Assembly (NCBI GenBank): GCA_003298465.1
Contig: QNGA01000006.1
Location: 1 to 64,000, forward strand
Length of the DNA: 64,000 nucleotides
Origin: a halophilic archaeon
GTDB lineage: Archaea; Halobacteriota; Halobacteria; Halobacteriales; Haladaptataceae
Reading direction: 5' to 3'
The notes below the pieces were generated by a model that saw nothing but the letters and a program-made list of their open reading frames with translations, was not told the origin of the DNA and made no database searches. Positions 16,227 through 26,158 of this stretch are shown piece by piece. Positions within the stretch are counted from its first letter, which is position 1. Each line of letters opens with the position of its first letter. Made by a program: the position numbers and the translations under genes.

Positions 16227-16676
16227 ACAGCACGTCCCCCCTCGACCAGTATTTCGGCTGGCATAGAGGTGCAATAGACACACCTACGTTGCAACTGGCC
16301 GTACTGGACGACTTCTGACAGTCCTCGTGGACGCATTTCTCGCCGAGTCCGAAACGACTTCGCTTACTGAATGGCTCTCCGTCCAACTCCTCTGGGTCTC
16401 CCAAGTTGTTCTATTGTCGATGGCCACGTGATCGCAGTCGTTGCTGCACACGCAGTGACGACCGACCGCTACGCGAACCGACAACAGGCGCTATATGCTC
16501 ATATTCCCACTGACAACGCTAATTGGCGACACCATGTTATCGCCTGGATTATCTCGCGTCCCGTCGCTACCTGACCGGAGATAATCGAGAAGGGACTTCG
16601 TAGGGCAGGTCAAAGCCGGCCGTGTTTCGAGAACTGAACCAGATATCGTTTGATGTTCGAGCAGCAAGCGTCGGAT
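16227..16676. other. Intergenic, no supported gene
   Basis: Several short frames on both strands are interrupted and lack any family resemblance. The + frame near 16330-16425 (LTEWLSVQLLWVSQ) could be a decayed membrane segment, but nothing longer supports it. Confidence 0.35.
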
Positions 16677-17336
16677 ATGGATCGGCGAGACTTTCTTCGG
16701 ACAACAGCTGCAGGAGGAAGCACGCTCGGTGTTGCTGGCTGTCTCGGGCTTGTTGATTCGACACCGAACGTGACACTCAGTGAGCCGGACCGCGATTTCA
16801 AGAGTAAGGATGTACCGTATCCGGCGTGGGGCGAGAAGATTCCAGCTGCGTCAGTCCCGGCGCCGCTGGAAAACAGGGACGTAAAGCTTCGCGGCGTCAA
16901 CAAGCCGAGTCTGATGACGTTCTTCTACAGTGTTTGTAACACAGTCTGCCCGGTGCTGATCTCAACATTGAGAAATATCCAGACACATGCATTGAACAAC
17001 GGCTACGGTGACAAAGTTGCGTTTCTCCCGATAACGTTCGACCCAGGACGCGATAATGCCGCGCGTCTTCGTCAGTATGCGAAGGAAATGAATATCGACT
17101 ACGATGTGGGGAACTGGCATTTCCTTCGGCCGAAATCGAAACAACGTGCAAAGCGACTGATTCAGAATCAATACGGCGTCCAGTTCGTGCGAGACGGTGA
17201 AATGAATGGCAAATACATGTTCACGCATTCGGCGATGATACTGCTCGTGAATTCGGACGGCTATGTGGAGCGTGCGTATCGAACACGGTCGCCGAACGCA
17301 GAGAAAATAATCGCGGATTTGAAGAAACTCCGGTGA
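16677..17336 (+). CDS. SCO1/SenC-family copper chaperone
   Basis: A 219-residue lipoprotein starting MDRRDFLRTTAAGG with a twin-arginine signal and lipobox (GVAGC). The thioredoxin-like domain carries the SCO copper site: Cys87 and Cys91 (CNTVC) with His184 (FTHSA). SCO proteins load or reduce the CuA centre of cytochrome oxidase at the outer membrane face. It lies seven bases upstream of a TlpA-like gene and shares a unit with ccdA, forming a copper/thiol maturation operon. Full length. Confidence 0.9.
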   Translation: MDRRDFLRTTAAGGSTLGVAGCLGLVDSTPNVTLSEPDRDFKSKDVPYPAWGEKIPAASVPAPLENRDVKLRGVNKPSLMTFFYSVCNTVCPVLISTLRNIQTHALNNGYGDKVAFLPITFDPGRDNAARLRQYAKEMNIDYDVGNWHFLRPKSKQRAKRLIQNQYGVQFVRDGEMNGKYMFTHSAMILLVNSDGYVERAYRTRSPNAEKIIADLKKLR

Positions 17337-17342
17337 GACGAC

Positions 17343-17870
17343 GTGGATCGACGTCGGTTACTCCTCACGCTTGGCGGTCTTGGGTTGACGGGCGGCAGTG
17401 CGTGGGTTGTACAGAATGGACTGCCGTCGAAATCAGAAAATGAACTACCGGTCCAGATAGACACCCTTGAGGCTCGCGGCTCGACAGCCGGTACGATTCG
17501 AGTCCCAGTGTCCGAGACGCCGACGGTCATCGATCTCTTCGCGACGTGGTGTGCGCCCTGTAAGGAACAGATGGATGCCCTACAGGCGATTCGAAGTGAG
17601 TACGGCGATGATGTTGCTTTCCTCTCAATTACGAACGAGCGGGTTGGCGGAACATTGACGAAAGCCGATATTCGTGACTGGTGGCGGCAGTATGGTGGTC
17701 GCTGGACGGTTGGTCTTGACCCGGGGAGCGATCTGATGTCGGTACTGGGCGTTAATGGACTGCCGTACATCGCAATTACCGATGCCGGCGGGAAGATACA
17801 GTGGGAGCATGATGGTGTCGCCGACGCGGCCACACTTCGTCATGAGCTCGATCAGGTGCTCACTCAATGA
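17343..17870 (+). CDS. TlpA-like membrane-anchored thioredoxin
   Basis: A 175-residue protein starting at GTG (MDRRRLLLTLGGLGLTGG), with an N-terminal twin-arginine-like or anchor segment. The thioredoxin domain has the active site WCAPC (residues 69-73) and a cis-proline loop GLPYIA. TlpA/ResA-type proteins reduce disulfides of SCO and CuA subunits outside the cell; CcdA, encoded next, would supply electrons. The stop overlaps the ccdA start (ATGA). The order SCO-TlpA-CcdA argues for oxidase copper-centre assembly. Confidence 0.9.
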   Translation: MDRRRLLLTLGGLGLTGGSAWVVQNGLPSKSENELPVQIDTLEARGSTAGTIRVPVSETPTVIDLFATWCAPCKEQMDALQAIRSEYGDDVAFLSITNERVGGTLTKADIRDWWRQYGGRWTVGLDPGSDLMSVLGVNGLPYIAITDAGGKIQWEHDGVADAATLRHELDQVLTQ

Positions 17871-18529
17871 CTGCCGCGACGTTCACAGCAGTAGTGGCCT
17901 TCGCCGCAAGTACTGGCATTGCAACGTTCTTCGCGCCATGCGCATTCCCGTTGTTGCCGGGATATATCGGATATTATGTCGGCCAGAGCGACGACGGGAC
18001 GCCACAGATGGCAGTATCCGCAGCGGCTGCGGCAGGCGGTGCGTTGGCCGCAATCAGCGTGATTGCAGGTGCTGCATTTGTAGTGGGTCGTTCTCTTACT
18101 GCAGCGTTACCGGTACTGGAACCAATTGTCGGCATCATACTCATCGTCTTCGGGGTTCTAACGCTGACTGGACAGGCCCCAACGGTTGATGTCGCATTAC
18201 CGGCACGGCCAGACTCAACGGCCGGATTTACTTTGTTCGGCGCTATCTATGCAATTGCAGCCGCTGGATGTGTCGGGCCCTTGTTCCTCGGTGTGTTGAC
18301 GCAGGCACTTGCATTCACGCCAGCGAAAGCCGTCATCGTCCTTAGTACGTATGCACTCGCTGTTGCTCTCCCGCTTGTCGGGGTTACAATTCTGGCGAAC
18401 GTCGGCGTCGAAGAATGGCGTGAAATAGGCGGGTACACAGGATATGCGAAGCAATTCGCGGCCAGTATGATGGTTGTCGCCGGGATCGGGCAGGTCTATC
18501 TTTCTGTTGCTGTTCTCGATGTACTATGA
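17867..18529 (+). CDS. ccdA: CcdA/DsbD-family thiol-electron carrier
   Basis: A 220-residue membrane protein with six helices. Two conserved membrane cysteines are visible: Cys25 in FFAPCAFPLLPGY and Cys135 in AAGCVGPLF, the pair that passes electrons across the membrane in CcdA. It would reduce the adjacent TlpA-like protein. The start overlaps the tlpA stop, so translation is coupled. Full length for the family. Confidence 0.9.
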   Translation: MTAATFTAVVAFAASTGIATFFAPCAFPLLPGYIGYYVGQSDDGTPQMAVSAAAAAGGALAAISVIAGAAFVVGRSLTAALPVLEPIVGIILIVFGVLTLTGQAPTVDVALPARPDSTAGFTLFGAIYAIAAAGCVGPLFLGVLTQALAFTPAKAVIVLSTYALAVALPLVGVTILANVGVEEWREIGGYTGYAKQFAASMMVVAGIGQVYLSVAVLDVL

Positions 18530-18576
18530 TCATCCCGTTTCTTCCCTACGAGGCTTACGGAAGTACGAGGAGAAAG

Positions 18577-18599
18577 CCTCGCCCTTCAGGGCGGGGAGG
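18577..18599. repeat. tnpB-type hairpin relic
   Basis: CCTCGCCC-TTCA-GGGCGgGG is the hairpin form seen at the right ends of tnpB elements. No tnpB coding sequence is left beside it. It lies between the convergent ccdA and copper ATPase genes and may also serve as a terminator. Confidence 0.5.
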
Positions 18600-18661
18600 A
18601 TGTCCATTCCGTCCCGAAGGGAGGGACGTCGACCGCGCCAATGGTGCCGAGTGGAGAAACC

Positions 18662-21040
18662 CTATGACTGGGTGTCACCAAGTGAAATGAGCTGTCTTTT
18701 CGAGTTAAACACAACAATAAGGCTGCTAATCGCCATACAGAGTGCGGCAATAAGGGGATTGATGAAGCCTGTGACCGCAAGCGGGATGGCGACTGCGTTG
18801 TAGCCGGCTGCCCAGATGAGATTCTGTTTGATCCGGCGGCGTGTCGACTGTGCAAGGTCGAAGATCGTCGACACAGACCGCAGTCGGTCATCCATGATGA
18901 CCGCGTCAGCTGCGTCGACTGCTATTTCGGTGCCGCTAGAGAGTGCAATACCGAGGTCGGCACTCGCTAATGCAGGGGCATCATTTGTGCCGTCACCAAC
19001 CATCGTTACCGCCCCACGTTCTCGGAGACCACGAATGATCATCTCCTTGGACTCGGGCCGGACACCGGTGAAGACATGGTCGATTGTCGGATGTGTTTCG
19101 AATCGTCGGGCCATCCGCGCGTCGTCACCTGTGAGGACGACAAGGTCGCGATCATCGGCAGATAAATCGGATGCAACAGCCTCCCACTCGTCACGAGGCG
19201 TATCACGAACTGTAATGATTCCTTCAACGATACCGTTCCAGCCAACTGCTGTTGGGTGCGTTCCAGCCTGATACGCAGTATCAATCGCGTCCTGGATGGA
19301 CGCCGGAACCGTCCAGTTGTCGAATGCAAACGATTCCGGATGGCCGACGGTGACGCGCACGTCATCGACGACTGCTGAAACACTGCGGTCGTTGCGCTCG
19401 AATCCGTCGACAGTCGTTGTGCTCGGTGGTGCCGCTTCGTCGATTGCCTTCGCAATGGGATGGTTTGATCGACGTTCGACCGCTGCAGCGCGGGCCAGGA
19501 CCGCTTCCCGTTGCTCGCCGTGTACATCTTCGACTGTCATCTCGCCCGTTGTAAGCGTCCCTGTTTTGTCGAAAACAACAATATCAGAGTCGTCAATCCG
19601 TTCCAAGACATTCTCATTGATGACGAGAATGCCCTCGTCAGAGGCATCGTGTGTCCCCGATGTCAGTGCAAGCGGTGTCGCAATCCCTAGCGAGCAGGGA
19701 CATGAGATGACGAGGACGGAGACACCGGCCATGACAGCGGTGCTCACTGAGTTCCCGAGGACTAGCCAGAGCCCGCTGGTTCCGATGGCAAGGGTGAGAA
19801 CGAGTGGGACGAATACGACGGCAAATCGGTTGACGAACCGTTGAATCCCTGAGTCGGAGCTTTGAACGCTCCACAGGAGCTCAACGAGGCGGTCGATCGT
19901 ACTACTTGCCTCCTCGCCGACCTCGATAACCAATGCGCTATCAGTGAGCATTGATCCACCAATGACGTTGTCGCCAACGGATTTTGACTGGGGGAGTGAC
20001 TCTCCGGTCACGAGCGCTTCATCAACGGCTCCAGACCCGTCAACAACCGTTCCGTCGATCGGAATCCGTTCACCGGCTTTCACGAGGAGGCGATCGCCAG
20101 GTGAACACTCGTCAAGGTCAATGCGTTCAGTCTCTTCGTTCGCAAGCAATCGTCGCGCTTCGGTGATGCGTGATTCTGTGAGTGCCGATCGATTCCCGAG
20201 TGCTTCTCGTTTAACTCTCGATTCGATATGATCGCCAATAGTGACGACCACGAGAACCATCACAGCCACATCGAAGTACGGATCACGGTGGCCGATGAGG
20301 AGTGTGCCGAGTGAGTAGAGGTAGGCCGCGATCACGGCAAGAGCGATCAGGACGTCCATGTTCGGCTGGCCGACTCGGAGGCTAACGTATGCACCGCGGA
20401 AGATTGGATAGCCGAGACCAATGATGATGAGTGTACCCCAGACGGCGAGCGGTCCGAAAACCATCGATGCGATATTCGATCCGTAAAGGAAGCGTTGGGG
20501 GTAGATGCCCAGATACACTGGGTAAATGAAGAGGAGGTAGAGTGCCATCACTGGCATCGCAAGGATGGCTGCAAGGACTGCCCGATACTTCCCGAACAGC
20601 AACCGGCTTCTGCTTGCTGTGTCGTCCTTGTTTGGGAGAATTGCGTGGTAGCCGAATTGGCTGATATCATCGGCGAGGGCCGCTGGAGTGGTTTCCGCTG
20701 GATCGTACGTCAGCTGTACCATCTCCGTCGAGTAGCTCGCTTGCGCATCTGACACAGCGGATGTCTCCGTTGCAAGGAGTTCGATAAATCCTTCACAGGT
20801 CTTACAGTGCATTCCGTCGACCGAGAGATACGCAGTCTCTTGGTCATCGGAAGCGGTGAGCTCCTCGTCGGTTGACTCTAGTTGTTGTTGGAGATCAGCA
20901 ATCGAAAATTCCGACGTGTCGTCGTCACCGACGAGTTGGTAGATTTCGAAGCAACCACGACAGCAGAACGTTCCGTCAACGCTAGCGTCACTAACTGCTT
21001 GGCTCCGAATAGGGAGCTCGCAAAGTGTGCACGTAGTCAT
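18662..21040 (-). CDS. Copper P1B-type ATPase (CcoI/CopA-like)
   Basis: A 792-residue P1B-ATPase. The N terminus has CTLC (Cys4, Cys7) and FCCRGC (26-30), the cysteine pattern of CcoI/FixI proteins, followed by an HMA domain with GMHCKTC (Cys79, Cys82). Then come eight predicted helices with the CPC ion site (447-449), TGES (345-348), DKTGT (Asp491) and GDGTNDAP. CcoI-type pumps deliver copper to heme-copper oxidases. It overlaps by four bases with the DsbD_2-like gene upstream, a pairing known in cbb3 maturation clusters. A general copper exporter role is possible. Confidence 0.92.
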   Translation of the reverse strand: MTTCTLCELPIRSQAVSDASVDGTFCCRGCFEIYQLVGDDDTSEFSIADLQQQLESTDEELTASDDQETAYLSVDGMHCKTCEGFIELLATETSAVSDAQASYSTEMVQLTYDPAETTPAALADDISQFGYHAILPNKDDTASRSRLLFGKYRAVLAAILAMPVMALYLLFIYPVYLGIYPQRFLYGSNIASMVFGPLAVWGTLIIIGLGYPIFRGAYVSLRVGQPNMDVLIALAVIAAYLYSLGTLLIGHRDPYFDVAVMVLVVVTIGDHIESRVKREALGNRSALTESRITEARRLLANEETERIDLDECSPGDRLLVKAGERIPIDGTVVDGSGAVDEALVTGESLPQSKSVGDNVIGGSMLTDSALVIEVGEEASSTIDRLVELLWSVQSSDSGIQRFVNRFAVVFVPLVLTLAIGTSGLWLVLGNSVSTAVMAGVSVLVISCPCSLGIATPLALTSGTHDASDEGILVINENVLERIDDSDIVVFDKTGTLTTGEMTVEDVHGEQREAVLARAAAVERRSNHPIAKAIDEAAPPSTTTVDGFERNDRSVSAVVDDVRVTVGHPESFAFDNWTVPASIQDAIDTAYQAGTHPTAVGWNGIVEGIITVRDTPRDEWEAVASDLSADDRDLVVLTGDDARMARRFETHPTIDHVFTGVRPESKEMIIRGLRERGAVTMVGDGTNDAPALASADLGIALSSGTEIAVDAADAVIMDDRLRSVSTIFDLAQSTRRRIKQNLIWAAGYNAVAIPLAVTGFINPLIAALCMAISSLIVVFNSKRQLISLGDTQS

Positions 21041-21876
21041 GATTCGAGTGGCTGGTAAAACGGGATATCGATCATTGGAAGGCGCACTCCGAACCGGGTA
21101 GCTCCCATCGCAATCAGAACATACCCCATAACGACGAACAAAACGCCGAGGCCATAGTGGACGAAGTGTCGTTGCTGGGCGGTGACCGATTGGATAACCG
21201 TTCCGTAGAGGAAGACAGTCGGGATCGTCCCGAGACTGAGGGCTGCAAGTGCGAAAACGCCGTAGAGAGGTGACCCTTGAGCGAATACATACAGAAATGC
21301 TGGGTAGAGAAGCATACATGGCAATACTCCGTGGAGTGCACCGAGGCCGATGATACCGATACCATCCACCCAGGAATCAATTCGTGACGAAATTGCCGTG
21401 TAACTATACGCAAAGAGAGATCCGATGCCCGTATTCGAGAGGACCGTTTCAACTGAACCCTGCTGATATCCGATGAGACGTGTGATTCCCATGATGACGA
21501 TCAGACTCCCAGTTACAATCCCGATGACGCCCTGAATCGGCCGTATCACTCCCGCTAGTTCGACAGTGCCGTACAAGAGCGCCCCAAGGAATCCGAACAC
21601 ACCACCGAGGAACGCATACCCCACTGTTCGACCGAGATTGAAGAGCCCATGTTGGCGTACTTCATAGATTGTAAGTGCTCCATCCCAGCTATCTGTTGCA
21701 GTCATTCGTTCTGCGTAGGTCGTCACCAATGGACCACACATCCCAATACAGTGTGCACCACCGAGGAGTCCGATGAGAAAGAACACCAGAAGATCAAACT
21801 CAGCAGTTACACTCCCGAGGGCAGCAACCTGACGCCCCCCTTCAGGAATACCGATGATGAGTAGACTGTCCAGCAT
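21037..21876 (-). CDS. DsbD_2/TauE-like membrane protein of cytochrome oxidase maturation
   Basis: A 279-residue protein with six or seven helices of the sulfite exporter/UreH-like (DsbD_2) family. The key motif GGAHCIGMCGPLV holds two cysteines in helix 1; a second half motif is LHGVLPCMLLYPAF. In bacteria this protein is coded beside CcoI and CcoS and is linked to copper handling for cbb3 oxidase. The stop overlaps the ATPase start (ATGA), so the two are co-translated. The TauE name is historical and sulfite export is not implied. Confidence 0.82.
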   Translation of the reverse strand: MLDSLLIIGIPEGGRQVAALGSVTAEFDLLVFFLIGLLGGAHCIGMCGPLVTTYAERMTATDSWDGALTIYEVRQHGLFNLGRTVGYAFLGGVFGFLGALLYGTVELAGVIRPIQGVIGIVTGSLIVIMGITRLIGYQQGSVETVLSNTGIGSLFAYSYTAISSRIDSWVDGIGIIGLGALHGVLPCMLLYPAFLYVFAQGSPLYGVFALAALSLGTIPTVFLYGTVIQSVTAQQRHFVHYGLGVLFVVMGYVLIAMGATRFGVRLPMIDIPFYQPLES

Positions 21877-22566
21877 TCGGCTCCAGGTAAAGGAACGAAC
21901 GACTTGGTGATTGTGTGGGTTCCCAACTTCTGGGAATTAGGCGTGAGGAAGACTTTGATCCGGCCAGAAGACACCGAGGAGAACGAGGAATACCCGTCCG
22001 AGAGGCGGGCATCCGATGACAAGGCCGAGTCTAGCACCACCGTCAATGGTGGTGCAGGGACGACGCTGACGACCTCCTCGACGAACGCGTCTTCGAACCT
22101 CGAAGACCCGTAGACCGGGCCGAAATCCTGTCCGGAATTCCACGGCCTTCAGGCCGTGGCGGAGGTCAAACTGGTCCTCCCGCCAAGATGGCTAGACGAT
22201 TATGTCAGTAACGTGCAGCTCAGCATCGTTCTTGCTGCTCTCATGCTGGACTCCAACTGACGGTACGCTGATGAGGGTGATATTATCCGCCGGCTGTCAC
22301 CGGAGCCCCGAACACCGACTGTCCAGTGAAACCCACTCTCGCTCCCCTAAGCCATCCCGGTAACAAGTGATATTACGATCAGTGCTGTTGGTCTCGTCCA
22401 CGCCATCCTCACAACCCTCAGATTCGGAGGGCCAACGCGGTCGCCTCACGCCACTCAACCGTCAATTGCACGCAAAGCGTCTGTCCCTCGGGGTGATTCA
22501 GAGCTGCTCTCGGACCTCATTCAGGCGCGAATCCGGAAGAGGCCTATACGTGGGGTAAGACAAACA
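21877..22566. other. Intergenic with a tnpB-type hairpin at 22140-22159
   Basis: The clear element is the hairpin CCACGGCC-TTCA-GGCCGTGG, a right-end relic. Flanking frames (for example 21904-22113) have mixed composition and no recognisable domain, and likely belong to decayed insertion-sequence DNA. Confidence 0.45.
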
Positions 22567-22998
22567 GGTGACCTACCCAATCTGCGTTGACTGTGCAACC
22601 CAGGTGCACCCCAATCCCGACGAGCAGAATCACCACGCCTGCCCACACCGTCGCACGCGAACAGGGTGAGGTGACCCACCGCCTGATGGCTCAAGACCGC
22701 TACATCTCGCCGTTGGCCGCAGCGATCGTCCTGCAGGCGCTCCGGCCCGTCGTTCACGAGTACTACGAGATCGAGGATTCAGGGCGTCGCTCGAAGATTT
22801 GGACGTCGAGCGGGGCGACGCGGCCCTCACTGGGCTAGCCGCCCAGCACCTCAGCACCAGTGCAGCGACCGAGGTGTACATCTATACGACGAATATTGCG
22901 GCTGACGGGGATGCCGAAACCGTGCTGGCCATGAGGGCTAAGTGGACTCGGTCACGTTCGTGAACGGATTCCGCTTCATCGAGGATCTGCGACCGGAC
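22567..22998 (+). pseudogene. Decayed haloarchaeal gene(s), several frames
   Basis: Protein-like segments in changing frames: VTYPICVDCATQVHPNPDEQ with a CxxC, then AQDRYISPLAAAIVLQALRP, then ALEDLDVERGDAALTGLAAQ through TEVYIYTTNIAADGDAETVL, and in a further frame VTFVNGFRFIEDL. The composition is acidic and haloarchaeal but stops and shifts break it. It looks like one or two genes that were lost. I cannot name the family. Confidence 0.5.
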
Positions 22999-23033
22999 GA
23001 CAGTTGTCACACTCTAGAATTCCTCGATAACCG

Positions 23034-24287
23034 TCAATCTTCGTTGCTCGACTGATACGCGGTCTCAGGCGCCCGCCAGGCTATTATAATGCCGCAAGCT
23101 GCGAGTGCGCCAGCGAACAAGAACGCAGTATCAAAACCAGCCGAATTAACGACAGCACCACCGACAATGGGTGCGACGAACGCTCCCGCCAGTCCAATAC
23201 TCGTTTGGAACGCGACTGCCGTTGCAGCCACATTAGGGTCAACCAGCTCTCGAACGTACGTGAATGACAGTCCGAGCGTCAGCTGGACGGCAAACCCGGT
23301 GAAGAGAAGGAATGCAACAAGCAACGGAACTGACCGGAGGTATGGAAAGCTCAGAACGAGCGGCGCTGCAAGGCCGAAGGAGCCGAGGAGAACTGGTTGC
23401 CGCCGCCCATTAAAAATCCGATCAGAGAGGATTCCGCTACTAATCCGAGAGACGACCCCGATAGCAGGAAACACCGCAACCAGTAGGCCGCTCAGTGCTA
23501 ACGAGAGCCCGAACTTCTCTGTGAGATACGACGAGCCCCAGCTATTCACGAAAAGATAGAGCGCATACCCAAGAAATCCAAGTAGGCCAGCCATCCAAAC
23601 GTGCCGGTTTCTAAGAACTTCACTGAACTCGTGAAGGGTCGGTGCGTCGCCGCTACTCTGGCCGAGCCCTTGACTCGTCGGCCAGAACAGGAGCAGGCCA
23701 GCGAGTGCGAAGCCAGTGAACGCGATAAAGATAGCAGGCCAGCCAAACTGGGCGGCGATAAGCGGTCCCGTTCCCTGTCCAAGTGCGAACCCGATCGGCC
23801 CACTCGCGGTGAAGATACCGACAGCTGTCGCCCGGTGAGTACCGCTCACGGCCCGGCTCACCATGTCAATACCTGCGTTCCAAACGACGACGTACGCGAC
23901 CCCACCGAGCGCCCGGGATGCAATCACTGATCGGTAGTCACCACTTCGACCTGCCATCCACCCCCAACTCCCGGCAACAAACAGCGTAAGGACGGCAACT
24001 GCCATCGCAGTCCTAGAATTAGTTCGATCGAGAACGGCGCCAGCAGGGAGGCTCGCAACGACTGCAGTACCGAACATAATTCCAACAAGGAGACCAGCGC
24101 CTGTCGGGCCGATATTCATCGAATCTCGAATTAACGGGGTGACACTCGCAGGAACGATCTCGTAGGCGGCCAGCCCTGTGGAGATGAGGCTCGCCCCGAC
24201 GACGAGTCCCCACTTCGTCTGGCTAGTCTGTGTAGATTCGCCGGTCTCGTTGTCTGCCGATTGGTCATCGTTAGTTCGCGTAGTCAT
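23034..24287 (-). CDS. MFS transporter
   Basis: A 417-residue major facilitator protein with a hydrophilic N-terminal tail and twelve helices. The loop after helix 2 has GAVLDRTNSRTA and the loop after helix 8 has GILSDRIFNGRRQP, both fitting MFS motif A. The ASGPIGFALGQGTGPLIA stretch resembles motif C of drug-proton antiporters and of nitrate or cyanate carriers. No operon partner; it is convergent with nothing and precedes the thiamine-salvage genes on the same strand, but its stop is 1.2 kb away from them. Substrate unknown. Confidence 0.8.
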   Translation of the reverse strand: MTTRTNDDQSADNETGESTQTSQTKWGLVVGASLISTGLAAYEIVPASVTPLIRDSMNIGPTGAGLLVGIMFGTAVVASLPAGAVLDRTNSRTAMAVAVLTLFVAGSWGWMAGRSGDYRSVIASRALGGVAYVVVWNAGIDMVSRAVSGTHRATAVGIFTASGPIGFALGQGTGPLIAAQFGWPAIFIAFTGFALAGLLLFWPTSQGLGQSSGDAPTLHEFSEVLRNRHVWMAGLLGFLGYALYLFVNSWGSSYLTEKFGLSLALSGLLVAVFPAIGVVSRISSGILSDRIFNGRRQPVLLGSFGLAAPLVLSFPYLRSVPLLVAFLLFTGFAVQLTLGLSFTYVRELVDPNVAATAVAFQTSIGLAGAFVAPIVGGAVVNSAGFDTAFLFAGALAACGIIIAWRAPETAYQSSNED

Positions 24288-24474
24288 TGATCAAGAGAAG
24301 GGCCGGTGTATCGTACTCAAAGACCGGGAATATATGTTCTGCAATACGGCGACCATCTGTAACGCATTTCCAATCTCTATACCACTACTATCACCTCTCG
24401 GGTTACACAGCGAGGGAGGAGGTCAAGGAGTGACGTCATGATGCTCATCTATTAACGATAAACGCGAGCCGACT

Positions 24475-24600
24475 CTAACCGCCTTCAAGCCGGTGGAAGT
24501 CGTTCCAGATCATGGACACCTCGTAGAGAAATACGAGGGAAACGCCGAGAATACTCCCCCAGAGGACAACTGCGAAGGCCGTCGGGCCCATCACGGTCAT
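24475..24600 (-). CDS. Symporter small accessory protein
   Basis: A 41-residue protein starting MTVMGPTAFAVVLWG with one transmembrane helix followed by MIWNDFHRLEGG. The ATG overlaps the stop of the SSS symporter gene (TGATG), so the pair is translationally coupled. Tiny single-helix partners of this kind accompany SSS transporters in many prokaryotes. It is too short for routine gene calling. Confidence 0.7.
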   Translation of the reverse strand: MTVMGPTAFAVVLWGSILGVSLVFLYEVSMIWNDFHRLEGG

Positions 24601-26156
24601 CACTTGTCCACCTCGGTGTCCGTGTCCATTCGTGAACCCCCGTCGGTCGCCGGTTTGTCGAGACTCCGAATATCGCGAGAGAGACGGTCAAGATCGAACC
24701 TCCTGCTCGATAATCGCGCTGTTACCAGGGTTGTCGCAGTTGAGACGAGAAACGCACCAGCGAAGGGGAGTAAATACGTTGTGTCAGCCGTGGGGAGAAC
24801 GCCCCCAAGCAGCGTATCGAGTGCCGTGTGGAGGCCGAATGGGAAGGGAAAGTAAGCGCTCCCGGCTGCAAGTCCGACGAGACTACTCGCTAGCGCGCCA
24901 GTGCCGGAGAGACGTCGACTATAGAGCCCGTAGACGAGGGGGAATCCGACAGCGGCACCGAGTAGGTCAGCAACAAAGAACAGACGGAGGACGCTTCGAG
25001 CGTGAAGACTCACCGCGATCGCGGTGACTGCAACGACGACGGTGAGCATTCGCGCACCACGTTGGAGGGTTCGATCATCTGGACTCTCAAGCAGGCGGGG
25101 GAGGTCAGCAGTCACGAGGCTCGTCAGTGCGTTGAACAACGTATCAGCCGTACTCATCACGAGTACGAGTGCAAGCAAAAGGACGCCGAGGACGATCCAC
25201 TCTGCGAACGCGCCCTCAAGGAGAACAAAAAATGCGATGCCGGCGTTATAGTTCTCGCTACCAAATTGTGTCACGACGTCGGCGTGGCCGACAGCAACGA
25301 CGCCTAGCAGCGTCGCTAGAAGAAGCACGAGGCCGTTGGCGACGGTGGCGGTCCGGAATCCGCTCTTGATCGTGTCGGAACTGTCGGCAGCGTAGATACG
25401 CTGCCACCACGTTTGATTGACGAGTTCCGCACCGAGAACTGCGAACACCAGTGCAGCACCGAACCTGAGACCTGGGATGTAACCGGGATCGAGGAGCGTC
25501 GAATTTGCGCTCACAATCCCGTCGTAAACGGTAGCGGTCCCGCCGAGTACGAACGCTATGGTCGCGACGCTTACGACGAGCAGCGGTAAGATGAGGAGTG
25601 TTTGTATCGTATCAGTGAAGATACTTGCTCGGAGGCCGCCGTAACTGGTGTACAGGAGGACGAATCCGCCGACGAGGGTCGCGGTCTGCCACTGAGGGAT
25701 CCCTGCTACGTAGTGGAACGCCAGCGAAATGCCTGTGAGCTCCGCTGTGAGAAACACGAACATGTAGAGAACGCTGACGGCGATCACGAATGCGTACATT
25801 GCGCTGCCGTACCGCGCGTAGGCGTACTCAGTGAGCGAGTGTCCTTCCGGTATCAACTCGCGGATTCGCGGGCCGAGCTTCGAGTATGCGAGCATCGGAA
25901 CAGCCTCGCCGACCCCATAACCGACCACGGCGGCGATCCCGTAGAGAGCGCCGGCTTCTGGAGCCGAAAGCAGGATCCAGACACCCATGACAGAGGCGAT
26001 GAGAGTGGCCGTCGTCGGGCCTTTCCCGGCCGAATCGCGTGCGGTAATGAGGTCCTCAACAGACCCGACTCTACCCCGCGAGAACCAAATTCCGACCCCT
26101 GTAAAGATGGCCAGGGTCCCAATCGTGAGTCCGAGCACAACACCGGAATCTACCAT
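24600..26156 (-). CDS. Sodium:solute symporter (SSS family), thiamine-precursor context
   Basis: A 518-residue SSS-family symporter with thirteen helices. The central signature YTSYGGLRASIFTDTIQ is the SSS motif after helix 5. It begins MVDSGVVLG and ends in an acidic cytoplasmic tail. It lies two bases after the TenA_E-like gene in an operon with two TenA proteins, which points to uptake of thiamine or a pyrimidine precursor; the family also carries proline, pantothenate and sugars, so the substrate is inferred from context. Confidence 0.85.
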   Translation of the reverse strand: MVDSGVVLGLTIGTLAIFTGVGIWFSRGRVGSVEDLITARDSAGKGPTTATLIASVMGVWILLSAPEAGALYGIAAVVGYGVGEAVPMLAYSKLGPRIRELIPEGHSLTEYAYARYGSAMYAFVIAVSVLYMFVFLTAELTGISLAFHYVAGIPQWQTATLVGGFVLLYTSYGGLRASIFTDTIQTLLILPLLVVSVATIAFVLGGTATVYDGIVSANSTLLDPGYIPGLRFGAALVFAVLGAELVNQTWWQRIYAADSSDTIKSGFRTATVANGLVLLLATLLGVVAVGHADVVTQFGSENYNAGIAFFVLLEGAFAEWIVLGVLLLALVLVMSTADTLFNALTSLVTADLPRLLESPDDRTLQRGARMLTVVVAVTAIAVSLHARSVLRLFFVADLLGAAVGFPLVYGLYSRRLSGTGALASSLVGLAAGSAYFPFPFGLHTALDTLLGGVLPTADTTYLLPFAGAFLVSTATTLVTARLSSRRFDLDRLSRDIRSLDKPATDGGSRMDTDTEVDK

Positions 26157-26158
26157 CA

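Noticed and set aside
21037..21876. True sulfite exporter (TauE)
   Set aside because: The GGAHCIGMCG motif and coupling to a CcoI-like ATPase point to the DsbD_2 maturation group instead.
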